A stretch of DNA of 64,000 nt from the NCBI RefSeq assembly GCF_036002945.1, contig NZ_CP108529.1, positions 868,001-932,000 of the forward strand, written 5' to 3'. The notes under the pieces were generated by a model, which worked only from the letters and a program-made list of their open reading frames with translations, did no database searches and was not told the DNA's origin. This stretch comes from Streptomyces sp. NBC_01224 (GTDB lineage: Bacteria > Actinomycetota > Actinomycetes > Streptomycetales > Streptomycetaceae). The position numbers and the translations under genes were made by a program. Shown piece after piece: positions 53,999 through 62,556 of this stretch (positions within the stretch are counted from its first letter, which is position 1; the number at the start of each line of letters is the position of its first letter).

Positions 53999-54502
53999 TC
54001 AGGAACTCTCCGGTCGATCCTGCACAGCTCGCGCGATCAGGTCGTGGATCAAGAATTCTCCGGGCGCGCGATTCTCTCTGAGGCGAGCGAGGTTGTCAGG
54101 GCCGAACCAGCCGTAGGCAGAGTGCTTGGACCATTCCAGGGCGGGGTGGTCCAAGTCGCCGTCGACCTCGACGAGATAGTCGGCCTCGTGACGGAGTCCA
54201 GCTCCGTCGTCTCCGGTCCAGGTGCTGGTACCCAGAAATCGGCGCACGTGGCGAAGGCGCCATCCCGTCTCTTCCGCGACCTCTCGCGCGAGAGCATCCA
54301 GGAGGGTTTCGTCCGCCTCGACGTGACCGCCCACGATGTCCCACGTGTCGGGGAAGAGGTTGCGGTCCGGGCTTCGTTTCTGGGCGAAGGCTTCGCCGTC
54401 CTGGTTGAGGATGACCGCTCCGACGGTCCAGACCGCTCCGGGTACAGAAACGGGCACCTCGACGTCGTGGTTGACGGTGAATGCCCGGTTGTCTGTTGGC
54501 AT
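53999..54502 (-). CDS. NUDIX hydrolase, second in window
   Basis: A 167-residue protein. The box is canonical: GGHVEADETLLDALAREVAEETGW fits Gx5Ex7REUxEExGU. The adjacent positions fit a phosphohydrolase of the MutT-like group (AVILNQDGEAFAQKRSPD). It removes or scavenges nucleotide-type substrates. It is convergent with the EF-G gene and read away from a relic recombinase. Confidence 0.9.
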   Translation of the reverse strand: MPTDNRAFTVNHDVEVPVSVPGAVWTVGAVILNQDGEAFAQKRSPDRNLFPDTWDIVGGHVEADETLLDALAREVAEETGWRLRHVRRFLGTSTWTGDDGAGLRHEADYLVEVDGDLDHPALEWSKHSAYGWFGPDNLARLRENRAPGEFLIHDLIARAVQDRPESS

Positions 54503-54563
54503 GCCTGACAGCGTAGGCCGGGCGCTTTCGCACTGTGCTCCCGGTTCGTCGACACTGCGGCCC

Positions 54564-54722
54564 GCAACCTCGCCGTCGATGTTGACGTCGTCGACGGTGA
54601 GCCGGCTGATGGTGCCGATTCTCTGTGCGTAGAGGATCAGCAGCAGTCCCGCGACGCGGTCCGGGGCCGGCAGTGTGTCGTCGTCGAGGAGGCGCCGAGT
54701 GTCGGCCCAGCGTTTCTCGCTG
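54564..54722 (-). pseudogene. Fragment of a tyrosine-type recombinase/integrase family protein
   Basis: The minus strand reads EKRWADTRRLLDDDTLPAPDRVAGLLLILYAQRIGTISRLTVDDVNIDG. This pattern (Asp-rich turn, then LLILYAQ..ISRLTVDDV) resembles the start of the catalytic domain of actinobacterial site-specific integrases. Neither the catalytic RHR-Y residues nor the N-terminal domain is visible in the same frame. It runs up to the NUDIX gene with a frame break. Confidence 0.45.
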
Positions 54723-55190
54723 CCGATGGTGCTGTGCGGGCCAGCTTGGACAGCGCCTTACCCCGTGGCAGCGCGGACAGGCCGGTCGGACCACCATGGT
54801 CGCCCCCGGCCTCGACGAGTTCGTTGACGAACCTCAGGGCGGCCCGGGTGGGGGCCTCGTAACCGGCGGCGGTCAGCAGCCGGGACGGGCGACGACGGCC
54901 CAGGCGAAACGGCGCTTTCGGGCGGGCCGGACGTCGGCTCGTCCGAGTGGGGCCAAGACCGCGTCGGCGTCGAGGCCGGGATCGAGGTTCGCGACGCCGG
55001 GTGTCCCGCAAGCGCCCGTCCACCGACCGGCGCAAGGCCCCTGAACCACCGCACCGTTTACCGGAAGCGCCGCACGGGCGTCCACGGATGGTGCGTGCCA
55101 TTCACGTAACCAGTGACGCCCGGTAAGTCGCCCTTCATCTCATCGAGCGAGCCTTTCGCCGTAGATCATCCAACGAAAGGGAAACACCCG
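54723..55190. other. 470-base decayed region upstream of the metallophosphoesterase relic
   Basis: Minus-strand frames in this stretch hold protein-like segments such as KRRFAWAVVARP and GYEAPTRAALRFVNELVEAGG. They are in different frames and lack a clear start or family. They are probably remains of an old gene, possibly linked to the recombinase fragment. Confidence 0.35.
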
Positions 55191-55811
55191 ATGGTGGTCA
55201 CAAACGGCCACGAGCCGTGCTCGCACGCAATGCACCGTCGCACGCTCCTCGGTCTCGGCGGCGCCGCCTTGGCAACGGCTGGTCTCGCAACGCTGCTTGG
55301 GGCCGCACCGGCGGACGCGGCGATGCGGGAATCCGACGGTGGCCTGCGGTTCGGCCTCGTCTCCGACACGCACCTCAACGTGCACGCTCCCCAGCGCACG
55401 GGGTGGATGACCCAGGTCTTCGCCTCCATGGCACGACGTGACCCCGACTTCGTCCTGCACTGCGGCGACATCACCGACTCCGGTCAGGCCGACGAGTACG
55501 TCCTGTACGGGCAGACGATCCCCGACTCCCTGCGCGGCAGGATCCATTACGCGCCGGGCAACCATGAGACGCGCTGGGACCACACGGCCAAGGAGCTGTA
55601 CCACTCCCGCTTCGGACCGGCACCGTATTCCTTCGATGCTGGCGGAGTCCATTTCATCGGATTCGACCCGACGCAGGTGCTGCAGGAGCCCGGCCACTCC
55701 GGGGCGAGCCGGCTCGCCTGGCTGGAAGCCGATCTGCGCAGGATGGCTCCGGGGACCCCGGCCGTGCTGTTCCAGCACTTTCCGGCCTGCACAGTGGATG
55801 GGACAACGTAG
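55191..55811 (+). pseudogene. Metallophosphoesterase N-terminal half, truncated
   Basis: A TAT-type signal peptide opens it (HRRTLLGLGG, cleavage near PADA). Calcineurin-like motifs follow: SDTH, CGDI, GNHE. The reading frame ends LFQHFPACTVDGTT at a TAG, and the final GHxH metal ligands of the family are absent. It appears as half of a larger gene whose second half is the frame that begins at 55811. Confidence 0.65.
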
Positions 55812-56245
55812 TGGCTCTCGGCCACGACATGGCCATTGTCGCAAACGTCTCCCGCTCGTATGCCCTCGACGCCGCCACCGGAGCGCTGCGGTGGACGTTT
55901 TCGGGAAGCGCGATGTACGCCCCGACCGTCGTCCTCCAGGACGCCACGGCCTTGCTCACCACCGAATACGGCGTCGTCAGTCGCGTCGATCTGGCCACGG
56001 GTAACACGATCTGGCAGACCTCCCTGGACGTCCGGGTGTTCAACGCGGGCGCGATCGTCCATGAGAACACCGCTTGGATCCAATCCGTGGACGGCAAACT
56101 CATCGGCCTGCGAATCGCCGACGGCACGCGGCGTGGGTGGCTGCAGCACACGCTCGCTTTCACCTTCAGCAGCCCCGCGGTCGTCAACAACACTCTGGTG
56201 GTGGGTGATCAGGACGGCGTCGTGCACGGCATCGCATTGCCGTGA
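55811..56245 (+). pseudogene. PQQ-type beta-propeller C-terminal half
   Basis: The GTG at 55811 overlaps the TAG stop of the previous frame. The 144 residues contain YALDAATGALRWTFSGSA, VVSRVDLATGNTIWQTSLD and IGLRIADGT, the repeating blades of PQQ/quinoprotein-like propellers. Phosphoesterase-plus-propeller proteins are known to exist; a deletion and frameshift seem to have split one here. It could still be expressed as a separate protein. Confidence 0.55.
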
Positions 56246-56401
56246 ACGCGCCTGGCTCACCCTCCTGGAACCTGTGCGAAGTCACGATGTCGCCGACCGG
56301 GAAGTTCAACTGCGCTTGGTGTTCACATGGCCCGGCCGACGCCGGACTGCTGCACCCTCGTCAAGGCTTCATGCGTAAGAAGACCTGAAAGGAACTCAAC
56401 G

Positions 56402-57844
56402 ATGAACAACACTCGCGTGTCACTGCTCGGTACCGCCTCGGTCGGGCTGGGGAGCGGCGCGGCAGCGGTCCTCCTTGCCGTATCGGCAGTCGGGCTGTTC
56501 ACACCTCCGGCCGCGGCAACAGACGTGCGAAAGGCGGACACACCCACCGTCACCGTGAAGCGCGGCAAGCCCGCACGGACCCTGCCCTTCGTCGCAAATC
56601 GGGCGGGGGAGGCCGTGGTATCGCTGAACTCCCGGGCGCCGGGGGTCTCCTGGGGGATCAAGGGCAGCGAGTCCGCGGTCGTATCGGCATACGTCGACGG
56701 GCGCTACGCGACCGACATCGTGATCCCCTCGGATCAGCCGATCACCCGCAGCTTCACCCTGGGCCACCTCAAAAAGGGGCCGCACAAGCTGCGGTTCCGC
56801 TTCGCCGACGACCGCTCTCCGCAGGGAGCGAGCAGCGCGCAGCTCGACGACGTCTCGGTCCGGATGTACGGGGAGGAGACCGATGAGGCACTCGTGCTGA
56901 AGAACGCACCCGTACTCTATGGCCGGAACCTGCCGGATCTGGGTGATCGGTTCCAGAGCAGCACAACCGACACTCCGGTCTTCGCCTATCACGAGATCTC
57001 CCCGGCGCAGACCGCCGGCCACAAGGTGATCCAGTACACGGTGATCTGGAGCAACGAGGACGGCGGCACCAACTCGCCGGCGCTGATGGCACGCTGGGGC
57101 CGGACCACCGACATCGAGTGGGCCTATCGCGTCGAAGTCGACGCCAAGGGCAAGCCGGTCCCCGGCACAGGCGTCTACCAGGCGCCCAACCACCAAACGC
57201 TGAAATTCGCCGGCGCGTACGAGAACAGCCGCCCGCTGCTGGAGACCTGCACCTCCAACAACAACCTGTGCGACAAGGTCGACGATCCCATGCGGTTCTC
57301 CCTCGCACCGATCGAGTCGCTGCCCGCGGGTCGGACGCGGGAGCACATCATGGACACGAATCCGTGGCTCTACTCCGTCATGGGGAAGGAGATGACCCGT
57401 GAGGGCCAGATCGAATCCCCCTCGGACCCGGATACTCCGGACCTCGGCGATCAGCGCAGCTACCTGTACCTCGCGGTGTCCCACACGACCTCGCCGTCGG
57501 ACCAGGCCGGTAACGTGGGCCTGTCCATCGGCGTGCGGCTGAAGGGGAGCGAGAAGCTGTACACGTCCAACCATGACGTCGCCTCGTGGTCCATCACCCG
57601 CAATGGCGCGGCGGCGACCACGATCGAGCTGCCTGTGGGGACGAAGCCGTCGGACGTCGCGGAGGTCGTCGGGCTGCGTACGCCCGTCCAGGAGACCGGC
57701 GCGTCCGTGACGGTCACACGGATCACACGGGCGTTCTTCCTCCAAGAGGACTATCTGCCCGGCACCTCCTTCATCGACTGGACGGGCGAGAGGACGCTTA
57801 CACAGTCGGCCCCGGAGGCGGCTCTGTGGACGGCGGGCAACTGA
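56402..57844 (+). CDS. Secreted protein of unknown function
   Basis: A 480-residue protein; ATG after AAAGGA. A signal peptide ends near PPAAATDV. The mature part is beta-rich: an N-terminal domain with the PTVTVKRGK opening, and a central region with PVFAYHEISPAQTAGHKVIQYTVIWSNEDGGTNSP. One Cys pair lies in LETCTSNNNLCDK. I recognise no family. The long, regular sequence with no frame breaks makes it a real gene, unlike its neighbours. Confidence 0.75.
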   Translation: MNNTRVSLLGTASVGLGSGAAAVLLAVSAVGLFTPPAAATDVRKADTPTVTVKRGKPARTLPFVANRAGEAVVSLNSRAPGVSWGIKGSESAVVSAYVDGRYATDIVIPSDQPITRSFTLGHLKKGPHKLRFRFADDRSPQGASSAQLDDVSVRMYGEETDEALVLKNAPVLYGRNLPDLGDRFQSSTTDTPVFAYHEISPAQTAGHKVIQYTVIWSNEDGGTNSPALMARWGRTTDIEWAYRVEVDAKGKPVPGTGVYQAPNHQTLKFAGAYENSRPLLETCTSNNNLCDKVDDPMRFSLAPIESLPAGRTREHIMDTNPWLYSVMGKEMTREGQIESPSDPDTPDLGDQRSYLYLAVSHTTSPSDQAGNVGLSIGVRLKGSEKLYTSNHDVASWSITRNGAAATTIELPVGTKPSDVAEVVGLRTPVQETGASVTVTRITRAFFLQEDYLPGTSFIDWTGERTLTQSAPEAALWTAGN

Positions 57845-58312
57845 CCTGAAGGGCGGCGCGACGGGCATGCGCCGATCAGGGCGTGACGCAGGCACGCGCC
57901 GTGCGCCTGCTCGTACGCACGCACTCGGAGCGGCACGCGCAGCACGGCCGTGAGCAGCACGGCCTGTCGGTGGACGGCGGGCCGCTCTTCCTCGCAGGTC
58001 CTGCGCTTCGGGGCCCAGAGGCAGGCACGGACGGGGCGGCGGGCGTGGCGGCCCGCCGTCATCGGGCGGTGGAAGCGGGAGGGCGCGGCGGAAGCGGGAG
58101 GGCTGCGTTCGGACGCAGGCGGGTGCCGTGCGCGTATACCCGGGCGCAGTCGGCAACCGGTCCCTGCGGCCCCCATCAGGCCCAACCGGTCAGGAGCACC
58201 GCGAACCCGCCAGGATCGGGCAATCGGCCATGGTGAAGGGACGCCGCCGACGGCGACTCGGAGCGATGGCATTGGGCGCGGAAGAGGGCTCCCGGAACGA
58301 TACCGCCCGTGC
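57845..58312. other. 470-base stretch without a supported gene
   Basis: Frames on both strands are Arg/Gly/Pro-rich shadow-type sequence. I see no motif, repeat or hairpin before the terminator at 58313. Confidence 0.5.
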
Positions 58313-58342
58313 GTGAGGGGCGCTCCGAAGAGCGCCCCTCAC
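58313..58342. terminator. 13-bp stem hairpin next to the orphan tRNA part
   Basis: GTGAGGGGCGCTC (58313-58325) pairs with GAGCGCCCCTCAC (58330-58342) around a CGAA loop. It lies 23 bases past the 3' end of the orphan tRNA-Pro segment, in the position where a tRNA terminator would be. Confidence 0.7.
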
Positions 58343-58365
58343 CTGCGGAAACATCCGACATCTCT

Positions 58366-58408
58366 GTCGGGACGACAGGATTTGAACCTGCGCCCCCTTG
58401 ACCCCCAG
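58366..58408 (-). repeat. Orphan 3' part of tRNA-Pro(GGG), putative attachment-site remnant
   Basis: These 43 bases equal 22823-22865 except for one change (A at 22850 is C at 58393). They include the tRNA 3' half from the anticodon loop to the acceptor end, ending exactly after the loop CTGGGGG. The sequence after 58408 is unrelated to a tRNA. Integrating elements of actinobacteria use such tRNA 3' ends as att sites; pSAM2 is known to use a tRNA-Pro. This is probably one end of such an element or a leftover from one. Confidence 0.75.
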
Positions 58409-58981
58409 GAGTGCGAGCCAGGGGAATTTTCCGGATAGATCACACATTTCACGGATGCAGATCGTGCATGGCGAGGCACACTGTGCGGCACCGGGCATAC
58501 CCTGTTGGTCCCCAGCTGGTCCCCAAGCCCGGACCCGGTCGCCCCTGGAGGTCGGTACTGGTCGAGCGACCAGTACCCGGCGCGGACGCCGGCGGACTTC
58601 ATCTTCGAGATGAAGTCCTTCACCGGCCGCATGGCGAAGGGGCGCCGGAACAAGGTCGGGGAACCGCCAGCAAGGGCAGCTCAACTGAACCCCGTCCCCC
58701 GCCTGATCCCGGCCCGGAAACAGGCCGCGACCGAGCCCGCCGCGCGCTGACTTCACACAGGCCGGCAACAGGAGCATCCGGACGGGTCCCCACCACCAGC
58801 CCCATGCCCCATGCGTCCGGGCCTCCATCGACGGCGACCGTGGCGATGCCGAAGGCAGCGCGAGCGACGCCAACAGCGGACAGTCACCGACGAGAGCACT
58901 CAGACTGGCCAACCACAGCGCTCAGCCACACTCCCGGCCCCACCCGGGAGGCGCTCAGCCCACGACCCGCTGCAACATGAC
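58409..58981. other. 570-base region beside the att-like segment
   Basis: The 9-mer TGGTCCCCA occurs at 58506-58514 and 58517-58525, two copies separated by two bases. It also occurs once at 22752-22760 close to tRNA-Pro. A palindromic hairpin with 10-bp arms lies at 58594-58618, around a five-base loop. The end of the stretch contains the first copy of the repeat at 58828. Plus-strand residues YWSSDQYPARTPADFIFEMKS vaguely resemble DUF72 proteins. No gene is supported. Confidence 0.5.
58828..58931 (+). repeat. About 100-bp direct repeat, copy A
   Basis: Copy A lies just beyond the 3' end of the PAP2 gene; copy B (60561-60662) is upstream of it. The core of 78 bases (58854-58931) has 69 identities with 60585-60662, mostly with transition differences. 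A further 25-30 bases to the left match with a two-base gap. The sequence contains short internal repeats around GGC and GCT. Confidence 0.75.
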
Positions 58982-60322
58982 TCAAACCAGTTCGGGCTGC
59001 GATTCGCGTCGCGGTTCCGGCAGATACGCCGACGCGGCCTTCCGGTCCCACAGCTTGGTGGTCCGTACGTAGCCGTAGACCACTGAGGTCATCGCCAGAA
59101 TGAGCAGCGGCCCGAACACCCACGGATGTCCGGCCATCTCCACCGACAGATAGCGATACGACGCCAAGAGCCCAGCGAAGACTGCGGCGCCGTAGACGAC
59201 CAGCTGGATTCCCGACCGGTCCCAGCCGCGGTCGAGCGAGCGCAGCGCCGTCTCGATCGTGAGCGTGAACACCACACCGGCGACGATGTCCGCGCCGTAG
59301 TGGTAGCCGAAGCCCAGCGTTGCACCGAGCGTGGCGATCAGCCAGAACGCGCCTGCGAATCGCAGAGCCCGCGGGCCCTTGCGGGAATGAATGAAGATCG
59401 CGGTAGCCCACGCCGTGTGCAGACTGGGCATGCAATTGCGCGGGGTGATCTCGTCGAAGAGCATCGGGTGCGGGGTACTGACCGGCGGCGGCGTGTCCGG
59501 CCACAGGTTGGCCACCGCCCAGTGCCCCCCGTCCGCGCCGTAGGCGAAGATCGGTCCGACCACCGGGAAGATCATGTAGATGCCCGGCCCGAGCAGGCCG
59601 ATGACCAGAAAGGTACGCACCAGATGATGGCCCGGGAAGCGGCGCTCGACCGCCACGTTGCGCAGCTGGTACAGCGCGACGACGACTGCGGCCACCGCGA
59701 GTTGAATGTAGACCCAGTCGAGAACGTGGGCGCCGACCGTGCCGGTAGCCGCGACGATCCGGCCTACCAGCCACGACGGGTTACCCAACGCATGATCGGC
59801 GGTTGCCACGTACTGGTCGAGCACCGCCGGGCGGGTCTTCGACGTGATCAGCAGCCAGGTGTAGCCGGTCTTGCGGCCGGCCACCAGCAGCAGGGCCAGT
59901 CCGACGCCTTTCAGCAGCAGGACACGGTCCCGGTCGGTGCGGCGCGTGACAGCGATGACGGCACAGGCCAAAGTCACCCACAACGCGCCGTTGCCGAACA
60001 TCATCTCGGCGTCGACCGCCCACCGCACGAGCCAGAAGACGATGTCGATGCCGATCGCGGCGCCGGCCGCGATGAACCGCTGCCGCCAGGTGAGCACCAC
60101 CGTCATCAACGCCATACTGACGTACAGCACCGTCCCCGATTTGGGGGCGAATATCACCTCTCGCGCCTGGTCGGTGATCGGCCCCGGCTCGCCGTACCGA
60201 CGCGCGGCGACCTCCAGTGCAATGAGGAATCCGAGGGCCGCCACACTCACCGCGACCCACAGCATGACGCGTGGTTGACGCCATGCAGCGAACCTAGTTC
60301 TGCCGTCTATTCGCGAAAACAT
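58982..60322 (-). CDS. PAP2 superfamily integral membrane protein
   Basis: A 446-residue protein (a TTG at 60343 is an alternative start). It has at least ten hydrophobic helices. The PAP2 catalytic motifs RNCMPSLHTAWA and FGYHYGADIVAG lie in the C-terminal third, as in the PAP2_3/inositol-phosphorylceramide synthase type. It is probably a lipid phosphatase or lipid head-group transferase of the cell membrane. It is flanked by direct repeats and sits in otherwise decayed DNA. Confidence 0.87.
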   Translation of the reverse strand: MFSRIDGRTRFAAWRQPRVMLWVAVSVAALGFLIALEVAARRYGEPGPITDQAREVIFAPKSGTVLYVSMALMTVVLTWRQRFIAAGAAIGIDIVFWLVRWAVDAEMMFGNGALWVTLACAVIAVTRRTDRDRVLLLKGVGLALLLVAGRKTGYTWLLITSKTRPAVLDQYVATADHALGNPSWLVGRIVAATGTVGAHVLDWVYIQLAVAAVVVALYQLRNVAVERRFPGHHLVRTFLVIGLLGPGIYMIFPVVGPIFAYGADGGHWAVANLWPDTPPPVSTPHPMLFDEITPRNCMPSLHTAWATAIFIHSRKGPRALRFAGAFWLIATLGATLGFGYHYGADIVAGVVFTLTIETALRSLDRGWDRSGIQLVVYGAAVFAGLLASYRYLSVEMAGHPWVFGPLLILAMTSVVYGYVRTTKLWDRKAASAYLPEPRRESQPELV

Positions 60323-60560
60323 TCGCGTTACCGTAGATATCAATTTTCAGCTGCTTTGTCATATTTCAATGTGATCGTTGCGAGCTCGAACATGCTAACG
60401 GAACGGGCGGGTTTCGCTGATCACAGGTACGCCGAATACAGCGATCAGCTCCCCTTTTCCCGCGGCCACGGCGGACATGAAACGCCGCGCGCCCCGCACG
60501 GCCCCGGATTAGGGCGGCGCGGGCGGCTCGGTGGACGGGAGGGCGGGTGTCGGGGCGAGC

Positions 60561-60662
60561 TCGACGGCGACAGTGTCGGTCGAGGGCAGCGCGAGCGACG
60601 CCGACAGCGGATAGCCGCCAACGAGAGTGCTCAGACTGGCCACCTACAGCGCTCAGCCACAC
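60561..60662 (+). repeat. About 100-bp direct repeat, copy B
   Basis: The second copy of the repeat is upstream of the PAP2 gene, in the same orientation as copy A. It is 1.7 kb from copy A. Confidence 0.75.
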
Positions 60663-61206
60663 CAGGGGGCCACTGACTCTGTCGGATGCTGCCCACCCAC
60701 CGCGAACCAGCCCCGACCCGGGCATGCGATCACACTGCGACCACCACGCCCCCGGACGCACGAAAGGCCGCCTTCCGATTCCTGAGTGGGCGTTTGATGT
60801 TGGTTCGCGCCGGACGTTTCGACACGCTTCGCCGCATATATCGCTAACACGCACGGTCCGAAATGTCTGGAAGCCCCTTACCGGCAGGGAGCTTCCAGGT
60901 CATTGCTAGACCAGACGGAATCTGTGCAGCATGTGCGAGCTAAACGGGCGCACAGTCGCCGTCTTCGCGCATGTCAATCCCCGCTCATGCGGCAAGTCGC
61001 CTCAAAAGCCACTGGTCACAAAGGCGTTATAGCTCTACCAGGCATACCTAAACGCCCACTCAGAACTCGGCAACATTTGAGCGTCCTGGACGAAGCGGCC
61101 GCTCTCCGTATCTGCCGACAAACGCTCTCCGTTGTCACCTGCATAGCCAACCACCAGTGGCTGATATTCGGCGGCGCCCGGGGCAGGTGTCCGCGACACT
61201 GGGTCG
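60663..61206. other. 540-base intergenic region, lower GC
   Basis: The composition is less GC-rich than in the genes around it and no frame shows codon bias. It probably contains the promoter of the next gene. I see no hairpin, repeat or RNA gene. Confidence 0.5.
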
Positions 61207-61824
61207 GTGATCGTCATACGCCCCGTGCTGGAGACCGGCGCGCTCCCCGGCTTCGAGTTCTGGCCGGTCGCCGAGCAACCGCCGCACCACCTCACCCCAC
61301 TGAACGGCACGCTGAGCGATGAGCAGGTCGGCACGGCAATAGCCACCATGGCCGGCTACAACTCCAGCCGGGTCGAAGACCACCTGACCGACCCGGCCGA
61401 CGCCTTCCTGAGCTCACTGCTGCACGAGGAGGGGTTCGTCGCCCCTGGAGGGCTCCGCGTCCAGGACACGGGCACCGGCACGACGCTGACGCCCGGTTGC
61501 TGCTGCGGACTGGAGGACTGGCGCGGATGGCTGGAGATCGCCGACGGAAGCGAGCTGTGGCTCGGCCACGACCCGACACCGTGGGCCGAACAACTCGGCG
61601 ACACCGTCCGGCTCCACCCGAACGGCGAGCACCCGGGCCCCGTGATCGAGGTCGCCCGGACCGAGCTCCCCCGGCTGCTCGCCGGGGTCCAGCAGGACCT
61701 CGCGGACTTCCTCCTCCTGGTCGCAGCATGGGCCGAGCAGCACGCGCCCCAGTCGGCGCAGGCACTGGTCAGTGCGGTCGACCGGTCGCTCGCAATCACC
61801 GCACCACTGCGAAAGCTGAGCTGA
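61207..61824 (+). CDS. Hypothetical protein
   Basis: A 205-residue soluble protein with GTG start. The most striking part is CCCGLEDWRGWLEIADGSELWLGHDPTPW near residue 100. No signal peptide or membrane segment is seen, and I recognise no family. A normal reading frame with Streptomyces codon use supports it as a gene. It is followed at once by a broken gene. Confidence 0.65.
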   Translation: MIVIRPVLETGALPGFEFWPVAEQPPHHLTPLNGTLSDEQVGTAIATMAGYNSSRVEDHLTDPADAFLSSLLHEEGFVAPGGLRVQDTGTGTTLTPGCCCGLEDWRGWLEIADGSELWLGHDPTPWAEQLGDTVRLHPNGEHPGPVIEVARTELPRLLAGVQQDLADFLLLVAAWAEQHAPQSAQALVSAVDRSLAITAPLRKLS

Positions 61825-62100
61825 TGGCGAGCTTCCTGACGCACCGCCGGCTCGTGCTTGACTGCACGCTTCCGGTGCGGCGCCGCCACGCGGCACTGCG
61901 TGCCGTCTGGTCGAGTTCACGTGGGAGCGGCCCTCGAGGAAGGAACCGTGGCAGGGCTGCCGGTTCACCGTGCAGTGCCACCGCCTCGAGCACGGCCCCA
62001 CGCCCGTGCCTACCTTCGCGGACCTCCGAACAGCCCTGGCAGAGCTGGACTATGAAGTCAAAAAATCACGCCGCTCAGCCGTGACCTCGACGAGTACCGG
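61824..62100 (+). pseudogene. Frameshifted hypothetical gene
   Basis: Starting at 61824, the protein opens MASFLTHRRLVLDCTLPV. At about 61875 coding sense passes to another frame that reads TACRLVEFTWERPSRKEPWQ, then CRFTVQCHRLEHGPTP and LRTALAELDYEVKKSRR. That frame has no start codon of its own before GTG at 61970 and has a TGA just upstream. A one-base change would restore one continuous protein. Confidence 0.5.
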
Positions 62101-62115
62101 CAACCCGAGAGTCGG

Positions 62116-62305
62116 ATGGCCATCTACGTTGACACCCGAGACGGCGCCCTTCACCAGATCACCGGCCCGGTTGCCCCCGACTACGCGAACCTCCGCCAGG
62201 GGCTCCGCTCCAGTCGGGCCGAGCGCGACCAGATCCGCCATCTTCTCGACGCCTCCGACGAGGACCGGCTGCGCTGGATTGGGCGCAACCAACCCCACGG
62301 CGCCG
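62116..62305 (+). pseudogene. N-terminal fragment of a small hypothetical protein
   Basis: The frame reads MAIYVDTRDGALHQITGPVA and continues to RLRWIGRNQPHG, then loses coding quality where another gene fragment begins. Function and family are unknown; it could be a short real gene that runs on into unrelated sequence. Confidence 0.35.
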
Positions 62306-62306
62306 A

Positions 62307-62453
62307 GCGACCGGCCTGGACGCCCAGGCGAGCGCCGCCGCACAGGAAGCGCTCGTCACCGGCCGCACCGTCGCCGACATCGTCCTGGCACCTGGACTCC
62401 TCACGCAGGCCAACCTCGACGACATTCTCCGCCCGGAAGCCTCGTACGGTCCG
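62307..62453 (+). pseudogene. C-terminal remnant of aspartate ammonia-lyase
   Basis: In this frame the plus strand reads ATGLDAQASAAAQEALVTGRTVADIVLAPGLLTQANLDDILRPEA. The pattern of EAL.TGR.V.D.VL..GLL....LD.IL.PE is characteristic of the very C-terminus of AspA/fumarase-type lyases. The rest of the enzyme (more than 400 residues) is absent. Confidence 0.6.
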
Positions 62454-62556
62454 GCAGTTGCAGTTCCAGGTGACAGCGGGAAGGAAGCGGGCAGCGATGG
62501 CGCAACCCGGCCGTCCCGTCGGCAACGCCCTCACCAACGGATGGCAGTGTTGGCGC

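Noticed and set aside
60903..61322. Plus-strand 139-codon frame before the hypothetical gene
   Set aside because: No codon bias or motif; it overlaps the better-supported gene at 61207 in another frame.
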